Shown here piece by piece: positions 10,499 to 21,210 of a stretch of DNA of 64,000 bases. Position 1 is the first letter of the stretch. The number at the start of each line of letters is the position of its first letter. The stretch comes from Phytophthora colocasiae (Eukaryota; Oomycota; Peronosporomycetes; Peronosporales; Peronosporaceae): NCBI GenBank assembly GCA_018806915.1, contig JAGKQI010000090.1, forward strand, positions 1,674,001 through 1,738,000. The letters are read 5' to 3'. The notes beneath the pieces are model-generated. The model made no database searches. It was given only the letters and a program-made list of their open reading frames with translations, and was not told the origin of the DNA. The position numbers and the translations under genes are program-made.

Positions 10499-13414
10499 TC
10501 ACGCTTTTCGTCTTTTGGTGTTTTGGCGCTTCCTGGGAGCTGGTGTCGCCGTTGCCTCTTTCTTCTTGCGCTTAACATGCTTTTCGGGTTCTTCCACGTG
10601 CATCACACTGGCATCAAGACCAATTTCCCCACTGAGAACCTCGAGCCAAAGCAGTTGCTTGTCGCTTAGTCGGTCTCGAGGACCCTTTACTTCAACGACC
10701 TTTAACTGTGCGTAACTGGTATCCCTCAGCAGGTCAAGGACATGAAGCAGCGGTTGTATCTCGAGCTTGGGTTCACGAATTGTCTCGTCAGAACCTTCTT
10801 CCTTCAGAACTGCAGTCGAGGATACCTTCTCATTCATGTTGAGCTCCTCATCCATACCACAAAACGCATAAATATTCAGATAACCATTGCTGTCAATTGG
10901 CCACCGTGGAGACAATGGCACAGGATCATCCTCTGGCCCGGTGAGCTCAAACCGTAATAAAAGAAGATCAGGCAGACCATTTTGCGCCTGGTGAAATTCC
11001 TTCGATGTGGCCATGTAGCGCAGGAGACTAGCAAGCTGTGGCCGTCCTACTGCTGCAATAGCAAGCAAATGGAACTGCAATGAAGCAAGAGCATCAGTAG
11101 GCCAGTGCACAAATCGGGTCACTTTCCCGAACTCAGAGTTCCACCTTGTCACAAATGTCGTCAAGAGCTCCTCCAAGGTCCATTCATCCTTCACCTGGGC
11201 CAACCGACGCTCAATGAGATCTCGCCGAGTATTATAAAAGATGTCCGCATATCCGAAATCCAGAGGGGCTGACTGGAATGGCGTTTGAAAGACATTCGGG
11301 AGACTAGCGTACAGGACGTCCCACATCAAAACCCCAAACAGATTTCCAAACACCACACCTTCAGAATGGACTCCGTACCACCCCCCAGTCTTTAGCTTAT
11401 CTCCAGAGCCTTCATACCCACGACAGTACTGCAAAACAAGCTGCTCCACCGTACATGGTTCATCGTCGTAGCCCACAAACCGTGACTTCTCACCCGTTTG
11501 TCGATTTAGTGGGCGGCCGACGATATGATTGCGACGGTATTCGTAGCTAGTGTGTGTTCTAGCATTTCCTTCATCTGCGTTCGTGTTGTCCTCCACACTT
11601 GGAGTTATCATACTGTTTCCAGTACTTTGCAGCAGTAAATCAGCAGTGGATAGTGACTCCATTGAGATCGTTTCGCCACGATCTTTTTGGCGCTCTAGTC
11701 GGTTCAGACGTCTTTGAAGTGAAGTTCGGTCCGCCGCAAGTACATGAGGATCCTTCAGCGCATTTACACATGTGTCTCGAGCTTGGTCTGAACACTTCAA
11801 ATGCTCCAAATTCAACGCTAGGCGATCCCACCAGTATCCACGTTTTCGCTCGAGAAATGGGGCCGCTAGCAACTCATTCAGCAGCAAGGTGGAAATCTGG
11901 TACTTCCGCATCTTTTCATACAGACCTACCGCAGTGTGTAAGCTGCGAACCAGGTGATAGCCAGCATTGCACTTGGAGAAGAACGCCGGGATACCTGAGG
12001 TGCTGTACGCAGCCGCCGTCATCCACTTCAAATACGCCTGCAGGCAGCCTCTGCATGCCAGTACCAAGTCATCCAAAGACTGCATCTTTTCAACCTCGCC
12101 GTAGAACTGCTCCCAGCTACGTAGTTGCCAGTCTGCTTTATCTTCCGTCTTAGTGATTGAAGTTTCCTCGTCCTCCGTTTCCGTAGACTCTCCATCTTCA
12201 TATAAAATCAACAATAGTCTCTGGAAAGCGAGAAAAGCAGGTGTACTATCCGATATCATCCACTTTAGATCTAGATCCGGCTCCTGGTACCCCTTTTCCG
12301 GTGTCACGATCTGCATACACTGCTCAACAACACTCATAATGCGATGCAACTGGTAAGCCACTTCATAACTCACGTACACTTCCGACGAAGGGAAGACACG
12401 GTGAGAGTTGAGCATTTCTGTGGAAGTTGAATCACCACTCGAGCACTTTGTAAGTGCATACTCCGGATACACCACTTTCTTGAAAAACACCATCAAGCCC
12501 GGCCACTGTGTCGGTTCCTGCCGCAATTTATGCGTCGCCAATTCAATTAGACGTCCCATATCCTCCAACTGCGGGGGCATGAGCGACGTCGCGTTGAACG
12601 GCGGCGTCGACACAAAGTAAAACAGTCGGTGCATTCTCAATAGTAAATCTCTCGTTTCTGGCGTCATCCTCAGTGCCATGACATCAGAGCTTTTCCTGCC
12701 TGTCAAAGGGTAGTTTTCCAGCCAAATGTGCTGCATCAACTGCGCCACCGGGATCCTAGAGCCGTCAATACGTTTCTGCGTCTTCACTACCTTTCGTATT
12801 ACCACCATGAGGTCGGTCTTAGCAACATGCTTCTTACTCCCAGTCATTTTCTTGTACAGAGCTGCTAGTTCTGGCGCTGTAGAGCATCGTTCAATAGCAT
12901 CGAGTGCAGTTTCAAGTCTAATCATCTCTTGCTTCATCTGTGTGCCTGGAGATAGTGGTCTTTCGGCCTTTGAAGCTATAGTTTTCATTACTGTTGGTGA
13001 TACAGCAGCAGAGACTGGAAATTTCTGCAAGAAACCAGCCTCAATCATCACGTGAATGACATCCTGCACCTGTTCATTAACTGGTAGCTGTTCTGTCTGG
13101 CCTGATAACTCCTGTTTGACATCCTCAGCTTGCCTGAAGTAACGAAAGAGTGACGTAGTCTTGAACCACGGGCCTTGACGCTGGAACAAACGCGCGTACA
13201 GTTGCTGCTCGAAAGGCTTGAGTTCTGTAAGAAAGCGGGACGCGATGGCGCGCTCCGAAGACGACAGCAGTTCACGGAAATCCTCACGCTCAAACAGGAT
13301 CGTAGACAGAACAAGACTGAAGTGGCGGGCGTAGGCATCTTCCCATACTGGCGGCGTCTCGCTCTCATCAAGTCCAGGCTCCAGCTTCGGCTCGCACTTG
13401 ACTTCCACGTCCAT
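10499..13414 (-). CDS. FAN1: FAN1 structure-specific DNA nuclease
   Basis: A 971-residue single-exon gene for Fanconi-associated nuclease 1, which cuts branched DNA during interstrand-crosslink repair in the nucleus. The C-terminal VRR-NUC (PD-(D/E)xK) domain is visible as GGWYGVHSEG, then GLPDLLLL and VVEVKGPRDRLSDKQLLWL, which contain the expected acidic and Lys metal-binding residues. About 60 residues of low similarity separate PD from EVKG, a longer insert than in the human protein. The middle region has the helical TPR-like part (KRGYWWDRLALNLEHL, GRPLNRQTGEKSRF). No N-terminal UBZ zinc finger (CxxC...HxxxD/C) is seen, so recruitment by ubiquitylated FANCD2 may differ. A basic KRKKK tail could be a nuclear signal. 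Confidence 0.9.
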   Translation of the reverse strand: MDVEVKCEPKLEPGLDESETPPVWEDAYARHFSLVLSTILFEREDFRELLSSSERAIASRFLTELKPFEQQLYARLFQRQGPWFKTTSLFRYFRQAEDVKQELSGQTEQLPVNEQVQDVIHVMIEAGFLQKFPVSAAVSPTVMKTIASKAERPLSPGTQMKQEMIRLETALDAIERCSTAPELAALYKKMTGSKKHVAKTDLMVVIRKVVKTQKRIDGSRIPVAQLMQHIWLENYPLTGRKSSDVMALRMTPETRDLLLRMHRLFYFVSTPPFNATSLMPPQLEDMGRLIELATHKLRQEPTQWPGLMVFFKKVVYPEYALTKCSSGDSTSTEMLNSHRVFPSSEVYVSYEVAYQLHRIMSVVEQCMQIVTPEKGYQEPDLDLKWMISDSTPAFLAFQRLLLILYEDGESTETEDEETSITKTEDKADWQLRSWEQFYGEVEKMQSLDDLVLACRGCLQAYLKWMTAAAYSTSGIPAFFSKCNAGYHLVRSLHTAVGLYEKMRKYQISTLLLNELLAAPFLERKRGYWWDRLALNLEHLKCSDQARDTCVNALKDPHVLAADRTSLQRRLNRLERQKDRGETISMESLSTADLLLQSTGNSMITPSVEDNTNADEGNARTHTSYEYRRNHIVGRPLNRQTGEKSRFVGYDDEPCTVEQLVLQYCRGYEGSGDKLKTGGWYGVHSEGVVFGNLFGVLMWDVLYASLPNVFQTPFQSAPLDFGYADIFYNTRRDLIERRLAQVKDEWTLEELLTTFVTRWNSEFGKVTRFVHWPTDALASLQFHLLAIAAVGRPQLASLLRYMATSKEFHQAQNGLPDLLLLRFELTGPEDDPVPLSPRWPIDSNGYLNIYAFCGMDEELNMNEKVSSTAVLKEEGSDETIREPKLEIQPLLHVLDLLRDTSYAQLKVVEVKGPRDRLSDKQLLWLEVLSGEIGLDASVMHVEEPEKHVKRKKKEATATPAPRKRQNTKRRKA

Positions 13415-13500
13415 TGCGGAAAAGAGTGATTGTCTATTGCGACTTCAGAGTGGTTTCCCCTCTTTTTGCGCAACTACATTTAAAGAGTGATTGTCAAGTT

Positions 13501-13507
13501 GCTCATT
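13501..13507 (+). promoter_or_regulatory. Possible oomycete initiator element
   Basis: GCTCATT at this position matches the first half of the oomycete initiator consensus (GCTCATTYYNCA...). It lies upstream of the ATG at 13577 but downstream of the ATG at 13487, which favours the 13577 start for the next gene. The downstream half of the consensus fits poorly. Confidence 0.3.
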
Positions 13508-13576
13508 AAGAGTAGTAAACCCTTTACTAACAACCTCTTCTCCCCCTCTAAAGCGAAAACCCGCCGACGATCAAGA

Positions 13577-15622
13577 ATGGCCTCCAATTTGACCAAGCGC
13601 CGAGCCCCCGATGACGCCGTAGCTGATTCCTTCGTGTCCGCCGTCCCTGGCGCTTCCGACGCAACTGCGTTAGCAGTGGAGGCAGCCGCGAGCTCCGTCT
13701 CTATGATCGTGCCCGTACCGAAGCCGTCCAAGCCTCGGCGCCAGAGCGGCGGCAATGGGAACCTCACCAACTACCAGCGCAAAGTCATCTGCGAGTTCTA
13801 CCGGAAAAGCGGTGGCGTCATGTCGCAGAAGGACTTGGCGCAGTGGACCAAGCATGAGTTTCAACTGAAGAAGACACCGGCGCAGTCCACGATCTCTGGC
13901 ATCTTGCGCCGTCAGCATGAGTTCATCAATATGAGTTCACTGGAGCTGGGTATTAAGAAGCGGCGTGTGGTACAGCACCCGCAACTGGACAGTGCATTGG
14001 CCAATTGGGTCATCCAGATGGCAGGTCGTGGCCAAACTGTACAGGGAGATCTGACCAAGGAGAAAGCCAAGGAGTTCGCTAAGATGCTCGATATCCCTGA
14101 AAGTGAGCAGCCAGAGTTCTCCAATGGATGGCTACATTCGTTCCAGTTGAGACACAATTTCAGTTTTAGGAAATTCAATGCGGACCACCACCATTCAGCA
14201 AACGCAGGTCTGGACGATGCTGCTACTGCAGTTGCAACTGCAGCCAATGCACGACGCGGCTCTGGAGCTGGACAGAAAGTGCTTTACTGGACTAATATGG
14301 AGGCGCTGATGAGTGAGACAGACAAGTACGACCCGAAGGATGTTTTTGCAGTGGAGGAGACGCCGGTGCTGTACACGATGCCGCCGGTACAAAATGCACT
14401 GGAGGAAGGACGGATGCGCTGCAAGAAGAGGTTCGTGGTGTCGTTGGCTGCCAATGCCGACGGAACGGAGAAGCTCCAGCCACTGTTTGTATCGCACCAC
14501 GAGCACCCGAAGTGTTTCCGTAAGAAAACGGCTGAGCAGCACGGACTGCACTACTTCTCGAATAATAAGGCCTGGATGACCGGTGTCATCTTCTCCCGTT
14601 GGCTGCAGCGACTGGACTTTGCTATGGCCAACCAGAAGCGCCGTATCTTGCTGTTTATCAACGATATGCCGTCCCATGTAGTGGCGCACTTAGACCTCAC
14701 GAACGTCGTGGTGTTCATTCTCACCCCTGCAGTCATGCAGATGCTAAACCCGATCACATCGCGAGTGGTAACTACGTTCAAGAAACGCTTCCGCCGCTAC
14801 CACCTGCGTCACGCTATTGACAAGTCTGAGACGTCTAAGAGTGCCATGTTCGATGTGGATGTGCTACAAGCGATGAAGTGGGCGGCTGCTAGTTGGGACG
14901 AGATCACGACGGAGACGATCAAGCGCGCTTGGATCCCGACGCAATTGGTGCGCAACCGGGTGGCAATGGACGAGCACGATCTCTTGCAAGAAGAGGAGGA
15001 AGTGCTGCTGGACACGGAATTAGAGCATTTAATGCTCTTCCTACGTCTACCGAACCCCGTTCCTATGATGGAATATCTAAACGATGAAACCATGTCGGAT
15101 TATCCAGTGCACGAAGACAAATTCGACGTTGTCTCCAATGTGTGCGAAGTCCCGGAGGACGAGGTTGATGAGTCGATCGAAGAGAGCCCTGGTCGCACTC
15201 TGTCACTACAGGAGAAGCTAAAGGCCTTCCGAGATGTTCTACATGTCTTGAAGGACCGAAGTGATGCTGATGACACTGCTCTGAACGCCATTCGACGAGT
15301 ACAGGACGCGATCCGAATGGAAGGTCAGAAGGAAGCGATGAGTGCGCTGGGCTCCGGTGGAGATGCGAAGAGTGTTTTCGATTTGGACTCTGGTCTTGGT
15401 GGCGACGATACCAACGGTTCTGCTTCAATGACGCAGCTCGATGTCGATAGCCAACAGACTATGGATGCATCTTCACTCCTGGATACGTCGGAGAGTTCGG
15501 CTCTATCCGCTGCATCCGCTTCGTTAGCCGAGGGTGCAGGAGACCACACGAGTTCCATATTGGGCGGAGCTGCAGATAGTGAAGATCGCCAACACGTGAA
15601 CGACTTCCATGCGGTGATCTAG
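13577..15622 (+). CDS. Domesticated pogo/CENP-B-like protein (HTH plus degenerate DDE_1)
   Basis: About 681 residues from the ATG at 13577 (the frame opens at 13487). The order is a basic leader, an HTH_Tnp_Tc5/CENP-B-type DNA-binding region (LTNYQRKVICEFYRKSGG, then a second helix-turn-helix part with PEFSNGWLHSFQLRHNFSFR), and a DDE_1 domain. The catalytic acids are replaced where pogo/Tigger proteins have Asp: FAVEETPVLY for the first, LLFINDMPSH for the second, and MQMLNPITSRVV for the third. The last 190 residues are acidic and Ser-rich. No terminal inverted repeats were seen around the gene and the frame is intact, so I read it as a host gene derived from a transposase, probably DNA-binding. 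Its divergent neighbour is FAN1. Confidence 0.8.
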   Translation: MASNLTKRRAPDDAVADSFVSAVPGASDATALAVEAAASSVSMIVPVPKPSKPRRQSGGNGNLTNYQRKVICEFYRKSGGVMSQKDLAQWTKHEFQLKKTPAQSTISGILRRQHEFINMSSLELGIKKRRVVQHPQLDSALANWVIQMAGRGQTVQGDLTKEKAKEFAKMLDIPESEQPEFSNGWLHSFQLRHNFSFRKFNADHHHSANAGLDDAATAVATAANARRGSGAGQKVLYWTNMEALMSETDKYDPKDVFAVEETPVLYTMPPVQNALEEGRMRCKKRFVVSLAANADGTEKLQPLFVSHHEHPKCFRKKTAEQHGLHYFSNNKAWMTGVIFSRWLQRLDFAMANQKRRILLFINDMPSHVVAHLDLTNVVVFILTPAVMQMLNPITSRVVTTFKKRFRRYHLRHAIDKSETSKSAMFDVDVLQAMKWAAASWDEITTETIKRAWIPTQLVRNRVAMDEHDLLQEEEEVLLDTELEHLMLFLRLPNPVPMMEYLNDETMSDYPVHEDKFDVVSNVCEVPEDEVDESIEESPGRTLSLQEKLKAFRDVLHVLKDRSDADDTALNAIRRVQDAIRMEGQKEAMSALGSGGDAKSVFDLDSGLGGDDTNGSASMTQLDVDSQQTMDASSLLDTSESSALSAASASLAEGAGDHTSSILGGAADSEDRQHVNDFHAVI

Positions 15623-15761
15623 TTTCCTTCGAAGAGTTGCTTTGACGTCTTTGATCGACGCGGTTTGTATTGCGTGAGAACGCAAGCTGTGATGAGTTCG
15701 AGATAATGCACTTACTCCTAACTTGATTTCGTGCTCAGCTTTATCTAGAATCTACCTACGT

Positions 15762-18700
15762 CTACTTTTGCAGGACGAGCATCCGGTATCGCTCCTTCCT
15801 TTTCTTGGTAAGATCCATCGCCAACCCCGAGCCGATAGTCTGTATAATGGACTTGTGCATCCGCATCTCTCGTACAGTCTGTTCCCAGCGGCGAAATGCG
15901 GGTCGAAGCTGTCGTGTCCGCACCGTGTGGATGAACGTCAAGAAGATTGCTCGGTGTCTCTCGTAAACCATCACATTGTTCCACTTCTCCAATGCCATGG
16001 ACAAGGTGCGACGCAGGAATTTGCGCATCAAGCGCTTGGATGCAGCTTGAACCCGGCGTTGCTCCTCGGAGAGCAAGTATCGAAGAGCGTAGTCGGCGGC
16101 TTCAGCGACGTCGTTGCTTTTCCAGACATTGATGACATTGGTTATCGTATCCACGAGCTGTGTGCAAGCGTCCAGTTCGTTCCGAGTCTCTTCTCCGACG
16201 TGGATGGCATGCAGACGGTCTAAACGAGCCTGAGCTGTAACGAGAGACAACTCTAGTTCGTGCAGCCGAGACAAGTAATGCACGCGGCAGTCGCACACAC
16301 TTTCGACAAGTCCCAGCGCAGTTATCTCGTCTTCAAGCTGCAGCCTGGCGCCTTCATCAAGTCCGTAGGCGACGTTGCCAATCGTGACCAACGCCCAGTA
16401 CAGAACACGTGATTCCTGACGGTGATCGAGTAATGAGCGTTGCAGCAGAGCAAGGCCGTTCAGCTCCGTGATTTTCCACTTAACACTGGCTGGGTGGATG
16501 AGGATGTTAGGGGGATACAAAACAGCTATGCGCGGGATTGAAACGCACCATTTTCGTACGAGAAACCAGCGAGGACATTGCAGCATTCCGCTGCAACAAC
16601 AGCTTCGAGCCGATACGCGTCGATTTCTAAGAACGAGAGCACTAACTCAACTCCCGAGCAGGACTCCAGCACGAGTTTGGCTGTCCCGTTGTCACTCAAA
16701 ATCTTCCCAATCAACTCCAAGCACAACAGCGGAATTTGCAACTCTTCTCCAGGAGATTTGTTAGCTGCATGGGAGCGAAGAAGGTTGCAAAGTACTTGGA
16801 AGCGGGAGGTTTCCGTCATGAAACGTTGGCTGTTCTGCTGAAGAATCACAAGTTTGAGAAGGAGGCGAAGAATGAGGGCGATCGTGGCTTTTTCATTGGG
16901 AAACCAGACAATCGAGTTGAGAAGTGTCTCCAAAGCGCGGCAGTTGAACAGTTCCTGCTCAAGTTTCTTTTGACTGGAGACACCAGGCTGGCCCCGATCG
17001 CCCCGTACACCGTCCGTTTGGACTTCCCATTCCTGTCGGTCGGCCTCTTCGTGTTTCTCGAGTTGTGCGAAGATCCACTGGACGCTGCGGAACTGCGTCT
17101 GTGGGTCGCTTTGCTGCTGTTGCATTCGTTTGACCGCCTCCTTCACACTGGTGCAATGTCGAAGTCGCCAAGCCAACGACACTTGCTGGAGCGTAATGAA
17201 CCTTACAGCAGAACTCCATCGGCTTTGCTTCATGCGGTTAACTGCTCGGCAGCGCAAAGAATACATGGTGTCATACTGCAGATCGCCAATGTAGTGTGTG
17301 GTCTTAGGGCCGCAATACACGCGTTCAAACGGCTCATGGTGGAGAGTATCGTGGCTGCTGTGACGACAAATTTCAAGCTCAAAATGGACAGGAAGGCCAC
17401 GCAGAGGCTCCCAGTTTCTCGGAAGCTGCCAATACACTTGCACGCCAGTGGAAGCCACACAAGAAGTCAATATGAACGGCTCTGGAGGTGCTGAAAATCC
17501 GCAAAAGGTTAGAAGACCGCAACACAACAGAAGCGCAAGTTTTCGTGGACGTACTTACGAGAACGAGTGCCGTGGCCAAGATTGGCTTAATGTACCAACA
17601 GGACAGCGGTGGTGGCTCCTTTGGACCGGCAAATGGTTGAATGCCAACCAACTTTCCTCCACGTGTGAAAACTCCAGAACCAGCGCCCCCCGTCTCCGTG
17701 ACTCGGTCATATTGTAAATGCTGCGGGTTAATGGAGTTTGGAGCGAGTCGAGCCACTTGTCGTTGGTGCAGCACTTGCAGCTTCCCATGCGGATGGCCTA
17801 CGATTTCGAGAGACACGCCTGGACGTAAGCTTTCCATTTCGCCACAGCCAAGCTTACGATCGTTCATCTCGAAGTGAAGCGGCTGGACGTTTGTACCAGC
17901 CGCTAGCAAGAACTGATCTTCATTCAAAGCACAGAGAGCGAGATCAAAGTGAGGTTTGTGGGCTGTTTTCTTGGGTGTCGGGGGTGGCTTTGAAGTTCCA
18001 TTGAGAGGTTGCAGACGTGCAGCTGAATCCTCCGGCATCTTGATACCAGCGAAGAAAGTGTCGGCGGCCAACATCACTGGAAAAGCGACTCGATCATCAG
18101 CGTAGTTGCAGACTGCGCGCGCGGACCGGGCTGTATTCTCGTCCGCCAGGGTCTTACCGTCACTTAGAACACACAAGAGACCGCAGAAGCGGCCGATGAT
18201 ACCGGAACCGTAAAGATTCCCCTCGGACGAGATCTTACACACAGCTTTGCGGAAGTAGAAGGCCTCGATCTCCAGGTCATCGTCATCGTTAGAAATATGT
18301 TTGGAATGAGCTCCGGCAGTACCAGGTCTTGGACGGAAAAACGGAGGTTTGAGCTCAGATCGCTCGCCTGTGCGAGTGTTCAAGTAGTAGAACACGCGCT
18401 TGTCAGGGTCGAACAGCTTCATGTAGTTCTCACGCACCAATTGTCGGATGGTTTTCTTGGCCAGATAAGCTCGTACAAGTCGTTGGATGCGTTGTGCGGC
18501 CTCCTTGGGCGAAAAATCTATCCGACCGCGAGCGATATCTCGATCCCCAGGCAAGAACCGAACCAGTAGCAGTGGTTTATCCCAAGTACTCACATTCGTT
18601 AATGTATTGACGTAGAAATGCTGCTTGCGAATGGGGTCGTAGTGCTTCTCGTAGACGCTGAGGAGCAAACGCGCCATGCGTTGACGACTGAGAAATGCTC

Positions 18701-18872
18701 GGAATTGGTTCTGTAGCACCCGTGCGGCACAGTCTTCTTCATGTGCTCTCCATTCGTCCACCAGCGATGTCTTCGCATCGGATGTACTATTCGCCGCTGT
18801 TTTACGTCGGCCATTGCCACCACCTCGGCCAGCACCTCTTCTTCCAGCGCCACGCATGATGAACCTGTTCAC
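15762..18872 (-). CDS. Multidomain IQ-WW-trypsin-like-FN3 protein, three exons
   Basis: Exons 18872-17555, 17490-16549 and 16489-15762 join through introns of 64 and 59 nt; both joins keep frame. In order the protein has a Gly/Arg-rich leader, an IQ-type motif (AARVLQNQFRAFLSRQRM), WW-like motifs (YDPIRKQHFYVNTLTNVSTW and FDPDKRVFYYLNTRTGE) with another IQ helix between them, a trypsin-like domain ending in GGAGSGVFTRGGKLVGIQ, a fibronectin-III segment (PPEPFILTSC ... YSLRCRAVNRMKQSRWSS), an armadillo-like helical part, and a C-terminal helical tail with IQ-like repeats. The protease Ser and the Asp of HFDLAL are present, but I see no His where the first triad member should be. WW/IQ proteins often bind Pro-rich partners and calmodulin; the function is unknown. 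Confidence 0.75.
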
Positions 18873-18976
18873 ACAAACTGGTAAGCGTCGCGACGACTTG
18901 GTTGAAAACGGTTATTGTGTTGGCATCGGCGTGTTTTATCAAGTTATGTCGTTGTAGCTTGACGGTAGAGTAGAGT

Positions 18977-20059
18977 TTAAGCAGAAGAGTGGAGCTCAAG
19001 ACGCTGTATCCGGCGCTCGACGGTGTCCAGTTGCTTGCGTAGTGAACGACGTCGACCCTTTTTGCCGCGTCCTTGTTCATTCGACATTGAGTCTTGCAGC
19101 GTCTTCACTCGTACCCGCAGTTCGTCCAGCGACCCGGACACCAACGGCACGTGTTCGTCACAAAACACGTCTTCATCGGTCTCTCCACGAGCTTTCGCAT
19201 CGGCACGACACGATTCACAGAGCAGCACGTGCATGCGGCAGTAGGCGCAACGCGTGCCCGATAATGTGTCGTGCGGCACGTGGCAGCGTTCACATTGACC
19301 CGTGACCGTCTGATCCTCGGACGCCATGGTCACACGCTGGTCAAAGACGAAGTTTTTGCCCTGGAAAAGGCCGCCACCGTCCGGGAAGCGCTCCAGGTAG
19401 CGATGGATGCCTCCTTCCAGTTGATAGACGTTCTCCAGCCCCAAGTGTTTGAGATAAGCCGAAGCTTTCTCGCACCGGATGCCACCCGTGCAGTACATGA
19501 GCACTTTGTCCTTCTGCTGTAGCATGGGCAGTTCGTCACGCACCCACTGCGGGAACTGGCCGAAGCGACGAGTCTTGGGGTTCAACGCACCGGCAAAGTG
19601 GCCGACGTTGAACTCGTACGTGTTGCGGACATCGATGAGCGCGATGGACGCAGGATCAGCGCCTAATTGCTCGGACCGGAATTGCTCCGGGGTCAAGTGG
19701 TGACCGCGCACGCTTAAGTCGTAGGTGTCGTCCGGGAGTTCCAGTGCGACGATCTCTGCGACGACGCGCACCTGCAGCTCTGGGAACGGCTGTACTAGTG
19801 ACACACTGGTTTTCCAGTCCACGTCGGTGAATTGCGGCTGCTGCTTCATGGCATCGATGTAGCTCTGCACACTGGAGCTGGAGCCGCCTAGCGTTCCGTT
19901 GATGCCTTCGAGCGCGAGTCGCACGCGCCCGGTGAGTCCCAACGTAGCGCACAGCTGTTCATGAGCGAGAGCGAAGGCTTGGAGTTCCTCCTCTGTAGCA
20001 CACAGACGCACGTATTTGTAGTAGAGCACCACGACGTACGCGCCGTCGTCCTGCGTCAT
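18977..20059 (-). CDS. TrhO/TSTD2-type rhodanese (tRNA uridine-34 hydroxylase family)
   Basis: The product (360 residues from the Met at 20059; the frame is open to 20119) has the family's N-terminal ferredoxin-like part (VRLALEGINGTLGG), a rhodanese domain (IALIDVRNTYEFNVGHFAGALNP) with the active-site Cys in CTGGIRCEKASAYL, and a C-terminal Cys cluster (CERC, CAYC, CESC) that could bind zinc. Bacterial TrhO makes 5-hydroxyuridine at position 34 of tRNA using oxygen; eukaryotic TSTD2 is related but its reaction is less clear. The start at 20059 (MTQDDGAY) is chosen because the 20 extra residues look unrelated to the family. Confidence 0.85.
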   Translation of the reverse strand: MTQDDGAYVVVLYYKYVRLCATEEELQAFALAHEQLCATLGLTGRVRLALEGINGTLGGSSSSVQSYIDAMKQQPQFTDVDWKTSVSLVQPFPELQVRVVAEIVALELPDDTYDLSVRGHHLTPEQFRSEQLGADPASIALIDVRNTYEFNVGHFAGALNPKTRRFGQFPQWVRDELPMLQQKDKVLMYCTGGIRCEKASAYLKHLGLENVYQLEGGIHRYLERFPDGGGLFQGKNFVFDQRVTMASEDQTVTGQCERCHVPHDTLSGTRCAYCRMHVLLCESCRADAKARGETDEDVFCDEHVPLVSGSLDELRVRVKTLQDSMSNEQGRGKKGRRRSLRKQLDTVERRIQRLELHSSA

Positions 20060-20139
20060 TTTGTCTTGATCAAGGCCGATATCGAGATGAACCGGGTGGA
20101 CGGCGAGAGACGGGAGCAAAACGGGCTCAAAATCAGATC

Positions 20140-21085
20140 ATGGAGACGGAGACCAAGTGGCGAAACGATCGACTCGAGCTGTATGACAAGCTGGAGCGAA
20201 GTGCCGAGAATGGATTGGACCGTCACGCAGTGCTTGCATCAAGGCAAAGATGTTTGCATAGTTCATTTCTTTCACTCTTAGTGATGACTAACCGATGCTG
20301 TACAGGGAGCTATTCGAGTTCGATGAGTCGGGCATGCTATTCCGAAGGAGTTCGCGTTCCAACACGCGGATGACGTCGTGACGGTTGTGTGTGCGGAGAT
20401 CCCTCAAGATACTGCTCGGCAGTGGGGGAGCGTCACGGAGGAAATTCTTAAAGCTTTGACTGGCGAAGCAGCAGCGAGTGACTCAGCACAGGCTTCACAG
20501 ATGAAGGACGTGTACGTGAGCGACCAGGACATCATGCACGTGACACTATTCTACACGTCACACCCGGACGACGTCGCCCCAAGAAACGTGGTGGGGCACA
20601 AGAACGAGAGAATCACGTGCGAGATAGCACTGCTGCGAGAGTTGGCAGTGCACTTCGAGCCGATTCGCATGGTCCCTGTGAAGGTGGTTCTGGCTTCGTC
20701 AGGTGCGATCCTAATGCTCTTCCAGTGCGTACAGAAGGAAGGTGAAGGGAACACTCTCGCCGATTCGAAGGTGAAGAATGCTGGAAGACGTGCCGAGTTC
20801 GGCGTCGACTTGCTGCGCCAGGCAGCACAGGAGGCGTTCCCGTTCGTATCGAAGAAGAGTCCGAACATCATCATCCACACGACCCTGGCTCGTATCATGA
20901 CGGCCGATGCCTTTGACGAGACTGCATTGACTCGAGTCCGCGAGACGTGCCAGCAGATTTCCCAGGTACTAGATGGCAATGCCTTTGTTGTCGAAAAACT
21001 CTGGTACGTGGATGAATCACACTTCATCCGTCCCACAGGACACACGACAACCATTCCGTTAGGACTTCCTAGCGAGGACATTTAA
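20140..21085 (+). CDS. 2H-phosphoesterase-like protein, copy 1 (two exons)
   Basis: I infer exons 20140-20251 and 20328-21085 from alignment with the next gene. The joined start (METETKWRNDRLELYDKLE) matches the paralogue's N-terminus, and the joint gives RQR-F-GHAIPKEF in frame. The intron (76 nt) begins GTTTGC and ends GATGAG, an ordinary GT-AG pair but a weak donor. Two His-x-Thr motifs about 115 residues apart (IMHVTLF and IIHTTLA) are the signature of the 2H phosphoesterase (LigT/CPDase-like) superfamily, which acts on 2',3'-cyclic or 2'-5' phosphodiester bonds. The substrate here is unknown. It is divergent from the TrhO-like gene, 80 bp away. Confidence 0.7.
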
Positions 21086-21167
21086 ACTACGAGGCAGATA
21101 AGCTCTAGCCGAACATGTTCTGCGACTGGCGAACTTCCCATGATGGTTGGCCAATAAAAAACGCGTA

Positions 21168-21183
21168 GCTCACTTCAGTTTTG
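21168..21183 (+). promoter_or_regulatory. Oomycete-type initiator with upstream CCAAT
   Basis: GCTCACTTCAGTTTTG resembles the oomycete core initiator (GCTCATTYYNCANWTTT) and lies 28 bp before the ATG at 21211, the usual distance. A GGCCAAT box sits about 20 bp further upstream, at 21149-21155. Confidence 0.55.
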
Positions 21184-21210
21184 GACACGAAGCAGCAAAA
21201 AGTCAACAGG

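Noticed and set aside
13487..13576. Upstream ATG for the pogo-like gene
   Set aside because: It precedes the likely initiator element and the added residues look unstructured; 13577 has the better context.
16736..17494. 252-residue plus-strand open frame
   Set aside because: It is antisense to the FN3/armadillo exon of the multidomain gene and has no family features.
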